A stretch of DNA of 22,626 bases, taken from JBDGRJ01 sp042218065 (GTDB taxonomy: Bacteria > Patescibacteriota > Patescibacteriia > Magasanikbacterales > UBA922). The position numbers were made by a program, and so were the translations under genes. The notes below the pieces were generated by a model. It was not told where the DNA came from. It searched no databases and was given only the letters and a program-made list of their open reading frames with translations. Position 1 is the first letter of the stretch; the number at the start of each line of letters is the position of its first letter. This document shows, in pieces, positions 15,269 through 22,519 of this stretch. The DNA lies in assembly GCA_042218065.1 (NCBI GenBank), contig JBDGRL010000026.1:1-22626 (forward strand). Reading direction: 5' to 3'.

Positions 15269-15831
15269 TATTTTAAAATATAAAATTTATTATTTTTCTT
15301 ACCCAAAAACCCTTCTTCTTTTATATCAAACACCTTTTGATTTCTCAGGTTTTCCTCACTATCCTTGATGTTTTTCATCTTTTGGTTGTAGATTTCTTTA
15401 TCGAACTCTTCTGAATCTTTTTTTAGTTGTGGTGCATCCCAGTTTGTAGTGTATTCTGTCGGCTCTGTGATGATCACCACCCCATCCGAGCTTAAAAGTC
15501 TCTTTGCTTCGCTTATCGCTTGGTCGTGGTCTTTTATATAATGCCAAGAGTTTATGTACAAAATCACATCAAACTGTTCTTCAAATGGTACATCGACTGC
15601 ATTTCCTTGCTTGTATTCTACTTTTGCTTCTTTGGGTTTGTTTTCTCTCGCTTTCTCTACTTTTTCTTCTATCGGATCGATTCCTTTATATTCTCTTACC
15701 TTATCTGCGATCTTACGGCCTATCCGGCCCGTGCCGATGCCGATCTCGAGTACTTTTGCTTTTCGGGTGTCGGTGTATTCGTTTAGTTTGTCGGTGAGGA
15801 AGTTTTTTTGATTTTGTTCGTGTTTATTCAT
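15268..15831 (-). CDS. Class I SAM-dependent methyltransferase (intact copy)
   Basis: A 187-aa class I methyltransferase. SAM motif I is VLEIGIGTGRIG at 27-38, an acidic motif II position follows (KGIDPIEEK), and the FDVILYINSWHYIKDHDQA segment is the usual motif IV/post region. The substrate is unknown; the overall look is of a small-molecule methyltransferase and no DNA-methylation motif is seen. Its start overlaps the stop of a truncated GNAT gene (ATGAATAA), and its own stop overlaps the start of DUF2779 copy 3. With most of GNAT and all of HIT deleted upstream, its original promoter seems to be lost and no good replacement is visible, so expression is doubtful. Confidence 0.88.
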   Translation of the reverse strand: MNKHEQNQKNFLTDKLNEYTDTRKAKVLEIGIGTGRIGRKIADKVREYKGIDPIEEKVEKARENKPKEAKVEYKQGNAVDVPFEEQFDVILYINSWHYIKDHDQAISEAKRLLSSDGVVIITEPTEYTTNWDAPQLKKDSEEFDKEIYNQKMKNIKDSEENLRNQKVFDIKEEGFLGKKNNKFYILK

Positions 15832-15950
15832 GCCAAACTAATTGACCAAATTTATTTTCCTCAAAACCACACTTTTTAAAAAATTCTTCGGTTTCATCAA
15901 AATTGTTTACAAATATTGGGGTATGACTGTATTTTTGTTGTAATTTTTTA
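15824..15950 (-). pseudogene. GNAT C-terminal remnant in block B
   Basis: Almost identical to the 3' end of the GNAT gene at 10144-10536; I count two differences, near GGGGTATGACTG. The match breaks off at 15950, where motif A would begin. The next bases lead directly into the MntA promoter region, so most of GNAT and the whole HIT gene have been deleted relative to block A. Confidence 0.85.
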
Positions 15951-15967
15951 GTTTAAGATTAATATAA

Positions 15968-15996
15968 TTGCATTTAACTAAAATTACTGATATTAT
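15968..15996 (+). promoter_or_regulatory. Promoter for the MntA-HepT pair
   Basis: TTGCAT (15968-15973), 17-bp spacer, TATTAT (15991-15996) with a TGA extension, identical to the block A promoter at 10947-10975. Leader of about 13 A-rich bases to the ATG at 16017. Confidence 0.6.
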
Positions 15997-16016
15997 TAGA
16001 TTACAAACAAAATAAC

Positions 16017-16409
16017 ATGGAATTAAATCAAAAACAAGAAGAAAAAATTAAAGAGCTAGCTGAAAAATATAATATAAATTTTTTCATACTGTTCGGTTCT
16101 CAAGTTGATGGCAGAACTCACAGCGAAAGTGATGTTGATATCGGTTTTGAAGCAGAGGAAAAGCTGGAGTTTAGAGAAAGAGCAAGACTGAACAGTGAAC
16201 TTACCGGCGTCTTTGGTAATGACAGGGTGGATTTGGTGAATCTACACACTGCCAGCCCGCTTTTATTTTACAAAATAATGAAAGACGGAGAGGTGATATA
16301 TACCAACGATCCTATGCTTAATCACGAGCTTTATGTTTACGCTTTTAAAAAGTATGTAGAAACAAAGCCGCTTCGCAAAAGAAAACGAGAAAAACTTAAA
16401 AATAAATAA
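16017..16409 (+). CDS. mntA: MntA-like nucleotidyltransferase antitoxin
   Basis: A 130-aa minimal nucleotidyltransferase with a complete GSx10DxD motif (Gly27, Ser28, Asp39, Asp41) and a third Asp at 72 (RVDLV). In the characterised MntA-HepT systems the nucleotidyltransferase transfers AMP from ATP onto a Tyr of the HEPN toxin and so inactivates it. The HepT-like gene follows after a single base, as expected for that pair. The first ~40 codons and the promoter are identical in DNA to the block A copy, after which the two diverge quickly. The C-terminal tail is Lys/Arg-rich. Confidence 0.88.
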   Translation: MELNQKQEEKIKELAEKYNINFFILFGSQVDGRTHSESDVDIGFEAEEKLEFRERARLNSELTGVFGNDRVDLVNLHTASPLLFYKIMKDGEVIYTNDPMLNHELYVYAFKKYVETKPLRKRKREKLKNK

Positions 16410-16410
16410 C

Positions 16411-16836
16411 ATGACCCAATTAGAACAAGAGTTCGTAGAAGGCAAACTTTCAAATTTATCTCAATATATAGATGAAATTGAAGAATTTTTTGACAAATAC
16501 TCCAACGAAGACATTTTGAATAATTTCGAAAAGAAACATGCAGCAGAAAGAATGCTGGAACTTGCTGTAGAATCTATGATTAATATAAATCAACACTTTA
16601 TTAAGTCATATAACTTAGAAGAACAAGACGATTTTCAATCTACTTTCTATACCTTAGCAGAAAATGACTTTCTACCGGAAGATTTTGCTGAAAAAATTGC
16701 TCCGGTAGTGGGTATAAGAAATAGAATTGTTCATGGCTACGAAAAGATTGACCATGAATTGTTCATTAGAGAGTTCCGAGAAAATTACCAAGATTTTGAG
16801 AAATACAAAGAGTTAATTGAAAAACAGATAGACTAA
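16411..16836 (+). CDS. hepT: HepT-like HEPN toxin (DUF86 type)
   Basis: A 141-aa all-helical HEPN protein. The toxin motif RX4HXY is present as RNRIVHGY: Arg103, His108 and Tyr110, where Tyr110 is the expected AMPylation site for the MntA partner. The pattern AAERMLELAVESMININQH (about 44-62) is the conserved first helix pair of the family. Characterised members are RNases that cut tRNA or mRNA and stop growth until neutralised. The frame is full length, so this is probably a working toxin with a working antitoxin. A 31-codon stub of a paralogue lies at 11390-11485. Confidence 0.88.
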   Translation: MTQLEQEFVEGKLSNLSQYIDEIEEFFDKYSNEDILNNFEKKHAAERMLELAVESMININQHFIKSYNLEEQDDFQSTFYTLAENDFLPEDFAEKIAPVVGIRNRIVHGYEKIDHELFIREFRENYQDFEKYKELIEKQID

Positions 16837-16871
16837 AATGAAAATTAAAAGCAAGAGTTTAAAAAATTTCA

Positions 16872-17168
16872 GTTTACCAAAAGATTAAAAACATCTTACA
16901 ATCAGAAGCGATCACCGGGGCTCTGGGAATAAGCATGGCTAACTTTGCAGAAAAAATTAATACTGAAGATTTTAAATTAGACAATAATGATTATTTAGTT
17001 TTAGCTACAGATGGAGTTTGTTCAGCAGAAACATTATTAGAGCAAGAAATAAAGGATATTATCTTACAAGAAGATAATCTAGATGATGCGTTATTGGAAA
17101 TAGTAAAACGATCAGAAGATAAACAAAAGGGTGGCGATATGGGAATAATATTGATAAATATAAAATGA
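16872..17168 (+). pseudogene. PP2C-type phosphatase C-terminal fragment
   Basis: The open frame reads ILQSEAITGALGI, then MANFAEKINTEDF, then NDYLVLATDGVCSAETL and ends GGDMGIILINIK. This matches the last third of bacterial PPM/PP2C Ser/Thr phosphatases: the ITRALG segment, the DxLLLATDGV strand with its metal-binding Asp, and the final D-x-x-(V/I)-I-L strand. The expected late GxDN motif reads GGDM, so the usual Asn is missing. The N-terminal two thirds, with the first metal-binding residues, are absent: an in-frame TAA lies at 16860. An ATG at 16935 could start a 77-aa peptide but it would be inactive. Another truncated gene among many here. Confidence 0.65.
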
Positions 17169-17169
17169 A

Positions 17170-17275
17170 CCCCCATCGGGGCAAGCCCTAGCTATCTGGT
17201 GGCTTTTCTACGCTCAAACAAAAAGCTAGCACATTTCTAACCTCGCAACAATCTGGCGAGTAATTTATTCGATTA
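17170..17275. other. Unexplained hairpin-rich stretch
   Basis: It contains CCCC-ATC-GGGG (17171-17181), an AAGCC/GGCTT pair followed by TT, an inverted CTAGCT (17188-17193) / AGCTAG (17224-17229), and CTCGC/GCGAG near 17242-17260. It is more GC-rich than its surroundings and has no convincing ORF on either strand. It could end the PP2C fragment transcript, or be the remains of a mobile element or a structured RNA. Confidence 0.35.
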
Positions 17276-17407
17276 GAGACCGTTGAAAAACTAAAAGGCG
17301 TTTTAAAGCTTTGGCTAAATTTAGTCAATTCTTATTTCGCCCGTAAAACACGTTTTGACTAAAACAAGTGAAAAACATAATTACGTAATTAGTTTTTCAA
17401 CGGTCTC
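17276..17407. mobile_element. 132-bp MITE
   Basis: The ends are a perfect 19-bp inverted repeat, GAGACCGTTGAAAAACTAA at 17276-17294 and its complement at 17389-17407. They are flanked by a 5-bp direct duplication GATTA (17271-17275 and 17408-17412), the mark of transposition. The 94-bp interior has no coding capacity. The TTGAAAAA-type end recalls several DDE transposase families, but no transposase is present in the window and the family cannot be fixed from sequence alone. Confidence 0.9.
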
Positions 17408-17443
17408 GATTAAAGAATTGACAAAAATTGAACTAATAAAATT

Positions 17444-17680
17444 ATGGACAAAGCCAAAAAAATCGAAGTTACACTGGAATTCTTTTTATTTGGTGTAGTG
17501 ATAGGAGTAGTCGAGGATATTATAGCAGTCAAACTAGTAAGTGGTGAAAAAATTACTCTAGAAGTAATAGGAATTATTATGCTGATTGCTATACCTTTTG
17601 CTATTTTGGGCGAGATATTCGCAGACAATATAGATTTTGCTCAGTATATTAGAAAATTTATCTCAGATAATGAAAATTAA
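17444..17680 (+). CDS. Small two-TM membrane protein
   Basis: A 78-aa protein with two clear hydrophobic segments, about residues 13-32 (FFLFGVVIGVVEDIIAVKLV) and 39-60 (LEVIGIIMLIAIPFAILGEI), joined by a short loop with charged residues, and a charged C-terminal tail. Both helices carry acidic residues (GVVED, LGEIFAD), unusual for a plain anchor. Function unknown. It starts 31 bases beyond the MITE duplication; no good promoter with normal spacing is visible between them (a TTGACA is present but only 13 bp from a TAAAAT). Its stop directly abuts the stop of the convergent DUF4340 gene. Confidence 0.65.
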   Translation: MDKAKKIEVTLEFFLFGVVIGVVEDIIAVKLVSGEKITLEVIGIIMLIAIPFAILGEIFADNIDFAQYIRKFISDNEN

Positions 17681-18571
17681 CTAAAACAACTCTTTTGGCT
17701 TAACTAACAGCTGATTAGCTTTATAGCTGGGAAACTTATAGTATACCTTAGGTTTTTCGGAAGTGTTCACATACCAGTTATTGCTATCTTTTTTCTTTTT
17801 TAGGGTTAATGTTATTTTTTTAGCTTGAGTCTTAAAGGTAACGATTTTTTTGGTCTGTGCTTGAGTGAACTTCTTTTTATCTACGAAACCATCTGCTTTT
17901 AGTGGATCCAAGTTAGCAAAGAAAGTGCTGATAAACTGTTTATCGGTGCTGGTAGTTTTATTACCTTGTTGCGCCTGCCATTTTTGTTTATTTTTGCTTA
18001 AACTAAAGCTTGTTTGCGGGTAATCGAACTTTATCTGTCTAACCTCATTTTTACCCAAAGCTAAGATAGTCTTATTTCTCCAAAAATCTACCTTACTGCC
18101 AAATTTAGAAACTAAATTCTTATCTATTTTATAAACCTTATTTGAGCCATTTTTCCTTATGTAGGTAGAGTTAAAATTACTACCCTGATCGCCTAAGAAG
18201 AAACTTATTTTCTCACTATCCTGGTTAATTGTAATCTTCAAATCATTCTTTCCTACCCCTAATTTAGAAAAATTTTTCTTATTAGTAGAAACCGGGCCGG
18301 AGATATTTCCTTGCTTCAAAGCAGATAGAGCCGAGTTAATCTTACCGCTTACAGCCTCATATTCATTTACTTTCCAGGTTGAGTCGGATTTTGTCAGTTC
18401 AATTTTTTTAGAATTATCTATATTAATCTTACTTACACTGCTGGTAGATATTTTCTCAAAGCCCAATTTAATTTTTTTCTCTTGGTTAAAGTAATTAGCC
18501 TGAGATAAACCCCATACTCCGAGTAAAGCTAAGAAGATTACCGCAATTGTGCCTAATGTTTTTGTGTTCAT
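17681..18571 (-). CDS. DUF4340 domain protein
   Basis: A 296-aa protein with an N-terminal membrane anchor (about residues 6-25) and an exported body of repeated beta-rich segments typical of DUF4340: TKSDSTWKVNEY, then the KISFFLGDQGS and STYIRKNGSNKVYKI strands, then the NKTILAL and NEVRQIKFDYPQTSF segment and a second KQKWQAQQGNK unit. DUF4340 genes regularly follow GldA/GldFG-type ABC genes, as here. It probably works outside the membrane with the GldG-like part of the transporter. Start is ATG at 18571, two bases after the preceding stop. Very rich in Lys, Ser and Asn. Confidence 0.85.
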   Translation of the reverse strand: MNTKTLGTIAVIFLALLGVWGLSQANYFNQEKKIKLGFEKISTSSVSKINIDNSKKIELTKSDSTWKVNEYEAVSGKINSALSALKQGNISGPVSTNKKNFSKLGVGKNDLKITINQDSEKISFFLGDQGSNFNSTYIRKNGSNKVYKIDKNLVSKFGSKVDFWRNKTILALGKNEVRQIKFDYPQTSFSLSKNKQKWQAQQGNKTTSTDKQFISTFFANLDPLKADGFVDKKKFTQAQTKKIVTFKTQAKKITLTLKKKKDSNNWYVNTSEKPKVYYKFPSYKANQLLVKPKELF

Positions 18572-18573
18572 AG

Positions 18574-20868
18574 TTAAGTTAAATTAAATTCTTGCTTACT
18601 TTTACGTCGACGACGATAAAGACTAATTCCGCCATACAATGCTACTAACAAAGGAACTCCCAACATATTACCCCAGCGAATCGCAGCAACCTGCAACTTA
18701 CTTGAAAAAACAAGAGGTTCCGGCTGCCTATCCTTAGCTCTAGTTTGAATTAGCAGCTTATTTCCTACTAACCAATCCAGACTATTCTGGAAAAATGCCA
18801 GATTAGTTTTTTTCAGTTCTTTGCTGGAGAGATATTGATTGGTTACGAAATCGGAATCTCCTATCACTGCTAATTTACTATGATTTTTACCATTATTTTT
18901 CTCTGATAGTTTCTTAGCGGCAGCAACTAATCTTGGCTTCATGCCGGTCTGTTGCGCTTGTTTTTCGAAATCTTGCTTTGGTGAAGGATTGAAACGATTA
19001 GTTTGAACGGAAGCGAATCTAGTAGTTTCTAACAGCTTATAGCTTTTTGTACTATTTGTACTTGAAGTAACTTCTACCGTGCTAGCCCAAGGTAAGGTTA
19101 CTGATTCTATACCAGAAGTAATTGGATTGCTGGTATTTTTAGGCTGAGTTATTACCCAAAAGGGATAAGGTCTAGTAAAGCCGAAAATGGAGCCACCACC
19201 AAGAGAAACATTTCGATTTGCCTTTAGATCAAAGACTAGATTTTGTTTTACTTTTAGACCATAATTATCCAAAAATTTATTTAGCTTGGAATCAGTTGGA
19301 GTAGATGGTCGCCTTCTTTTTAAACTTACATTTACTCCATCTTGCAGTACCAGCAAACTTCCACCTTGTGCTAGATAGTTTTGTAGTTCTTTTCTTTCTT
19401 TTTTGTTGTAAGATTCGGTTGGTCCAGCTATAATTACCGCTTTATAGCTGGTATCGATCGGTTTGATCTTCTTGCTAGTTTTTTGGTTAGATTTACTATC
19501 TTTATTACCCGATTTAGAGCTAGATTTAGTAAGAGTAATTTCTTCTACTTGATAACGATTAGATAATTTTTTCTTTAATGTTGAAAGTTTGCCGGAGATC
19601 TTTTTTTCACCGTGACCGGAAATAAATGCTATTTTCTTTTTCTTATCTGTAGTTAATTTATTGATTGAGCTAGCTAGTTTATACTCCAAGTTTGATAAAT
19701 CTTTGATGAAAGGTATAGTTTCTTGACTGCCGGCATATTCAACGGTTAGCCCGAAGTATCCTTTCTTTACGCTGTACTGATTCTGTTTCAGCACATTAAA
19801 TCTTACCGGTTTGATTCCTGCTGATAATGCATCTCTCCTTGAAGTTTCGTCTGAACCTACGGTTTTGAATTTGATCTTGATATTATCTTCAGAAGCTCGA
19901 TGAAAATTTCGCATCATACTTTTTACTTCCCTTTTCTTCATACCCACTTGAGCCGGTAGGGTCTGAGAGGTGTATAATTTTATAGTTACAATATCATCCA
20001 GGTTGGTCAGCATTTTGCTAGTAGAAGGAGACAGTGTATAAAGATTTTCTTCAGTTAAATCTAATCTTCCGGGGATATTATAACTCAATAAATTGACTAC
20101 TATAGAAATACCAACCAATAAAGCTACACCAATTTTTAGCTGTCGGAACTCTTTTTTCTTTTTGTTTGCTCGCGGTCTTCTCAACAAGTAGTAAGTAACA
20201 GCTAAGAAGCTACCAGCAAAGCTTAAAAAATAGATGACATTTCTCAGATCAATTACGCCTTTGATAATATTTCTATAATGGGAAAACAAAGATAGCTGAC
20301 GAAAAACTAAACGCAAAGTTCCACTAAGCTCCATAAGCACTACCGGAAAACCAACAATCAAAAAGAAAAAAGATATAGCTAAGGAAGAGATATAGGAAAC
20401 AACTTGATTCTTAGTCAAAGAAGATGCAAATAGACCAATAGCCGAGAGACCGAGTGATAAAAAGATAGCACCAATATATTGTGCAGTAATTTGCCCCCAA
20501 TCAAAAGCACCAGCCGAGCTTAGAGACAAAGGAATAATTATAGTTAAAGCAAGAGGAACGGCGACTACAATTAGAGCGGATAATAATTTACCTAATAAAA
20601 TTTGCCACAATTTAAATGGCTGGATTAACATTAAATCTAGTGTATCATTTTTTCTCTCTGCTGCTATCATCTTCATAGTGATTGCCGGGACAAAAAACAA
20701 CAGAATCCAAGGCAAAAAATCAAACATTGGCCGCATCGTCGCAGCCTGCTGAATCAATACACTACGAAAAAAGAAGAAACTATTAATCAACAAAAATACT
20801 ACAATAAGAACATAAGCAGTTGGGTGATCAAAATATTGCTTAAGCTCCTTCTTTATGATCGAAAGCAT
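18574..20868 (-). CDS. GldF-GldG fusion: ABC-2 permease plus auxiliary extracytoplasmic domain
   Basis: A 764-aa protein joining two normally separate subunits. Residues 1 to about 235 are an ABC-2 type permease with six hydrophobic segments (near 20-38, 48-68, 91-116, 127-151, 156-180, 210-230) and the MKMIAAERKNDTLDLML loop usual for GldF-like permeases. Another membrane segment near 243-265 leads into a GldG/ABC_transp_aux-type domain, opening with LDLTEENLYTLSPST and containing AFISGHGEKKI and VIAGPTESYNKKE. A final membrane helix (about 722-742) ends in a basic tail. It pairs with the ATPase encoded 12 bases upstream and with DUF4340 two bases downstream. Gliding is not implied; such exporters are widespread and their cargo is unknown. 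Confidence 0.88.
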   Translation of the reverse strand: MLSIIKKELKQYFDHPTAYVLIVVFLLINSFFFFRSVLIQQAATMRPMFDFLPWILLFFVPAITMKMIAAERKNDTLDLMLIQPFKLWQILLGKLLSALIVVAVPLALTIIIPLSLSSAGAFDWGQITAQYIGAIFLSLGLSAIGLFASSLTKNQVVSYISSLAISFFFLIVGFPVVLMELSGTLRLVFRQLSLFSHYRNIIKGVIDLRNVIYFLSFAGSFLAVTYYLLRRPRANKKKKEFRQLKIGVALLVGISIVVNLLSYNIPGRLDLTEENLYTLSPSTSKMLTNLDDIVTIKLYTSQTLPAQVGMKKREVKSMMRNFHRASEDNIKIKFKTVGSDETSRRDALSAGIKPVRFNVLKQNQYSVKKGYFGLTVEYAGSQETIPFIKDLSNLEYKLASSINKLTTDKKKKIAFISGHGEKKISGKLSTLKKKLSNRYQVEEITLTKSSSKSGNKDSKSNQKTSKKIKPIDTSYKAVIIAGPTESYNKKERKELQNYLAQGGSLLVLQDGVNVSLKRRRPSTPTDSKLNKFLDNYGLKVKQNLVFDLKANRNVSLGGGSIFGFTRPYPFWVITQPKNTSNPITSGIESVTLPWASTVEVTSSTNSTKSYKLLETTRFASVQTNRFNPSPKQDFEKQAQQTGMKPRLVAAAKKLSEKNNGKNHSKLAVIGDSDFVTNQYLSSKELKKTNLAFFQNSLDWLVGNKLLIQTRAKDRQPEPLVFSSKLQVAAIRWGNMLGVPLLVALYGGISLYRRRRKSKQEFNLT

Positions 20869-20880
20869 AGAGTTTATTAA

Positions 20881-21810
20881 TTAAGATTCAGTAGTTAAGT
20901 CACGGAAAATATGCTCAAGATCAAACTCCTCTTGATGTAGCTCCCAGATTTTCCAATCTTGCTGAGCTGCCAGATCAAAAATTTCAAGTTCAATGTCTTC
21001 TTGCGCAGCCTCAATTTCAAATTTGTCTTTGTCTTCATCGATTTTTTCTTGATGGTTTATTTTTTCGATCGCTTCAATTTCGTCTATTAGCTTATTTTTA
21101 TCTTCTAAGCCTTTTGTACCTAAAGTAACTATACTTTTGCTTTTAGTTCGATTTTGTAATTGCTCAGTCGAGTCATCCGCTACAATTTTTCCCTGGTCAA
21201 TAATGATCAAACGATCGCAAGTAGCGGTAGCTTCTGGAAGTACGTGAGTAGATAAAATTACAGTTTTATCTTCACCTAGATCTTTAATCAAATCACGAAT
21301 CTCTACTCTTTGATTTGGATCTAGTCCTTGAGTAGGCTCGTCAAGAATTAAAATTTCGGGTTTATGCATTATTGCCTGAGCTAAGCCTACCCTTTGTTTG
21401 TAACCTCGAGAAATTTCTGAGATCGGCTTATAATACATATCTTCAATCCCGGTAGCTTCGATGGCTTTGTTGAGTGCCTGTTTTCTTTCTGTACCAGACA
21501 AATCTTTACTATCCGCTGCAAAATCTAAATATTCGCTGACTAGCATATCTTCATACAAGGGGTTATCTTCCGGCAAAAAACCTAAATTTTGCTTAATATT
21601 TAACGGATCTTCTTCGACATCTTTACCATTAAATGTAATTTCCCCCGAAGTGCGATCTAACAGAGATGCTACCATCTCCATCGTGGTAGTCTTCCCTGCT
21701 CCATTCGGACCCAAAAAACCAACTACCTCGCCTTCTTCAATGGAAAAAGAAATATCATCAACCGCGGTGACGTCACCGAATTGTTTGGATACATTATTTA
21801 GTTGTAGCAT
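20881..21810 (-). CDS. ABC transporter ATPase, GldA-like
   Basis: A 309-aa ABC ATPase. Walker A is GPNGAGKTT at 34-42, the Q-loop lies near NLGFLPEDNPLY, and the signature reads ISRGYKQRVGLAQA, where the usual LSGGQ is SRGYKQ as in GldA/NatA/CcmA-type exporters. Walker B and D-loop are ILILDEPTQGLDP, and the H-loop is LSTHVLPEA. The C-terminal ~90 residues are the acidic extension common in ABC-2 exporters. It energises the permease encoded directly downstream. A consensus sigma-70 promoter lies upstream, with an 18-base leader that has no Shine-Dalgarno. Confidence 0.92.
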   Translation of the reverse strand: MLQLNNVSKQFGDVTAVDDISFSIEEGEVVGFLGPNGAGKTTTMEMVASLLDRTSGEITFNGKDVEEDPLNIKQNLGFLPEDNPLYEDMLVSEYLDFAADSKDLSGTERKQALNKAIEATGIEDMYYKPISEISRGYKQRVGLAQAIMHKPEILILDEPTQGLDPNQRVEIRDLIKDLGEDKTVILSTHVLPEATATCDRLIIIDQGKIVADDSTEQLQNRTKSKSIVTLGTKGLEDKNKLIDEIEAIEKINHQEKIDEDKDKFEIEAAQEDIELEIFDLAAQQDWKIWELHQEEFDLEHIFRDLTTES

Positions 21811-21834
21811 GAGAAGATATTATTTGTGTTTGTA

Positions 21835-21864
21835 ATTATAAAAAATTTAAAAAAAAGCTGTCAA
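21835..21864 (-). promoter_or_regulatory. Consensus sigma-70 promoter of the export operon
   Basis: On the minus strand TTGACA (21859-21864), 18-bp A/T-rich spacer, TATAAT (21835-21840): a perfect match in both hexamers. It drives the ATPase, permease fusion and DUF4340 genes as one operon and is the strongest promoter seen in the window. Confidence 0.8.
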
Positions 21865-21889
21865 GATGAGGTTTTAAGGTATATAATTG

Positions 21890-21920
21890 AAATTACTGAT
21901 ACTATAAGGCTACAAATAAA
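21890..21920 (+). promoter_or_regulatory. Relic of the MntA-type promoter region
   Basis: ATTACTGATACTATAAGG and then CTACAAATAAA closely resembles the MntA promoter (ATTACTGATATTATTAG, then ATTACAAACAAA) at 10961 and 15982, in the same orientation. It ends where decayed DUF2779 sequence begins, with no MntA gene behind it. Confidence 0.45.
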
Positions 21921-22519
21921 CGGATCCGGCATGGATTGTGCTTCGATAACTTCAGTTGCCTGTTTGGCTTTTTCTTTTGTATCCTCAATTTTTTCTCTTA
22001 CTTGAGTGGTAACTTCCTTTAGTTTAGATATACCGGTTGGATCTATTTCCTTTTCTCTGACATAATTTCTGTCTACATGAATCACCCCAATACCACGAAT
22101 CTCCAGTCCGCATGTTTCCAAAAGTAAAGTTTGGAAAGCCAAACCGTGCTTATGCTCCGGTTTAACCGAAGTTGTTGATTTTATCTCAAATAGATGAAAA
22201 ATATTATCTTCTACTCTCTTCAAGATATCACAGGTGCAAGTAAGCCTGCCCGTCTGAAACTTGGGTTGTAAAATAGTTTCAGCTTCACTTTCTACTAGTC
22301 TTTTAGTCTTCTCAGACATCTGCTCGTAATCATCAAAGTCAGCATTTACTGCATCTGGGAACAGCTCATATACAATTCTCTCAAACCTATCACCTGCATC
22401 AAAAGCAGCTTCATCATCCTCATCAGGCTCAGGGGCAGCAGATGTGGTTTATGTTTTTTCAACCACAGCCAGGCTGGATGTTTTAGATATTTTATGTAGT
22501 CGGATTTGGAGAGGGTCAA
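21921..22519 (-). pseudogene. DUF2779 copy 4, truncated and frameshifted
   Basis: It covers the first ~195 residues of the DUF2779 protein and is closest to copy 3. The start position holds TTG (ATG in the other copies), then LSKSDYIKYLKHPAWLWLKK. Two extra bases near 22432-22435 (GGGG in place of GG) shift the frame at about codon 28. The frame reopens, and MSEKTKRLVESEAETILQ onward (22319 downwards) runs well through CDIL and EIKSTTSVK to QSMPDP, where homology stops abruptly. The linker and the whole exonuclease half are missing. A TATAAT directly before the TTG would place transcription start inside the gene. It is clearly dead. Confidence 0.85.

Noticed and set aside
15504..15811. Three overlapping plus-strand ORFs of 85-97 aa
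   Set aside because: Antisense to the methyltransferase gene with its clear SAM motif; Cys/Leu/Phe-rich shadows of a Lys/Glu-rich gene.
17424..17443. TTGACA ... TAAAAT as the promoter of the 78-aa membrane protein
   Set aside because: The spacer is only 13 bp and the -10 would nearly touch the ATG, so it is unlikely to work as a normal sigma-70 promoter.
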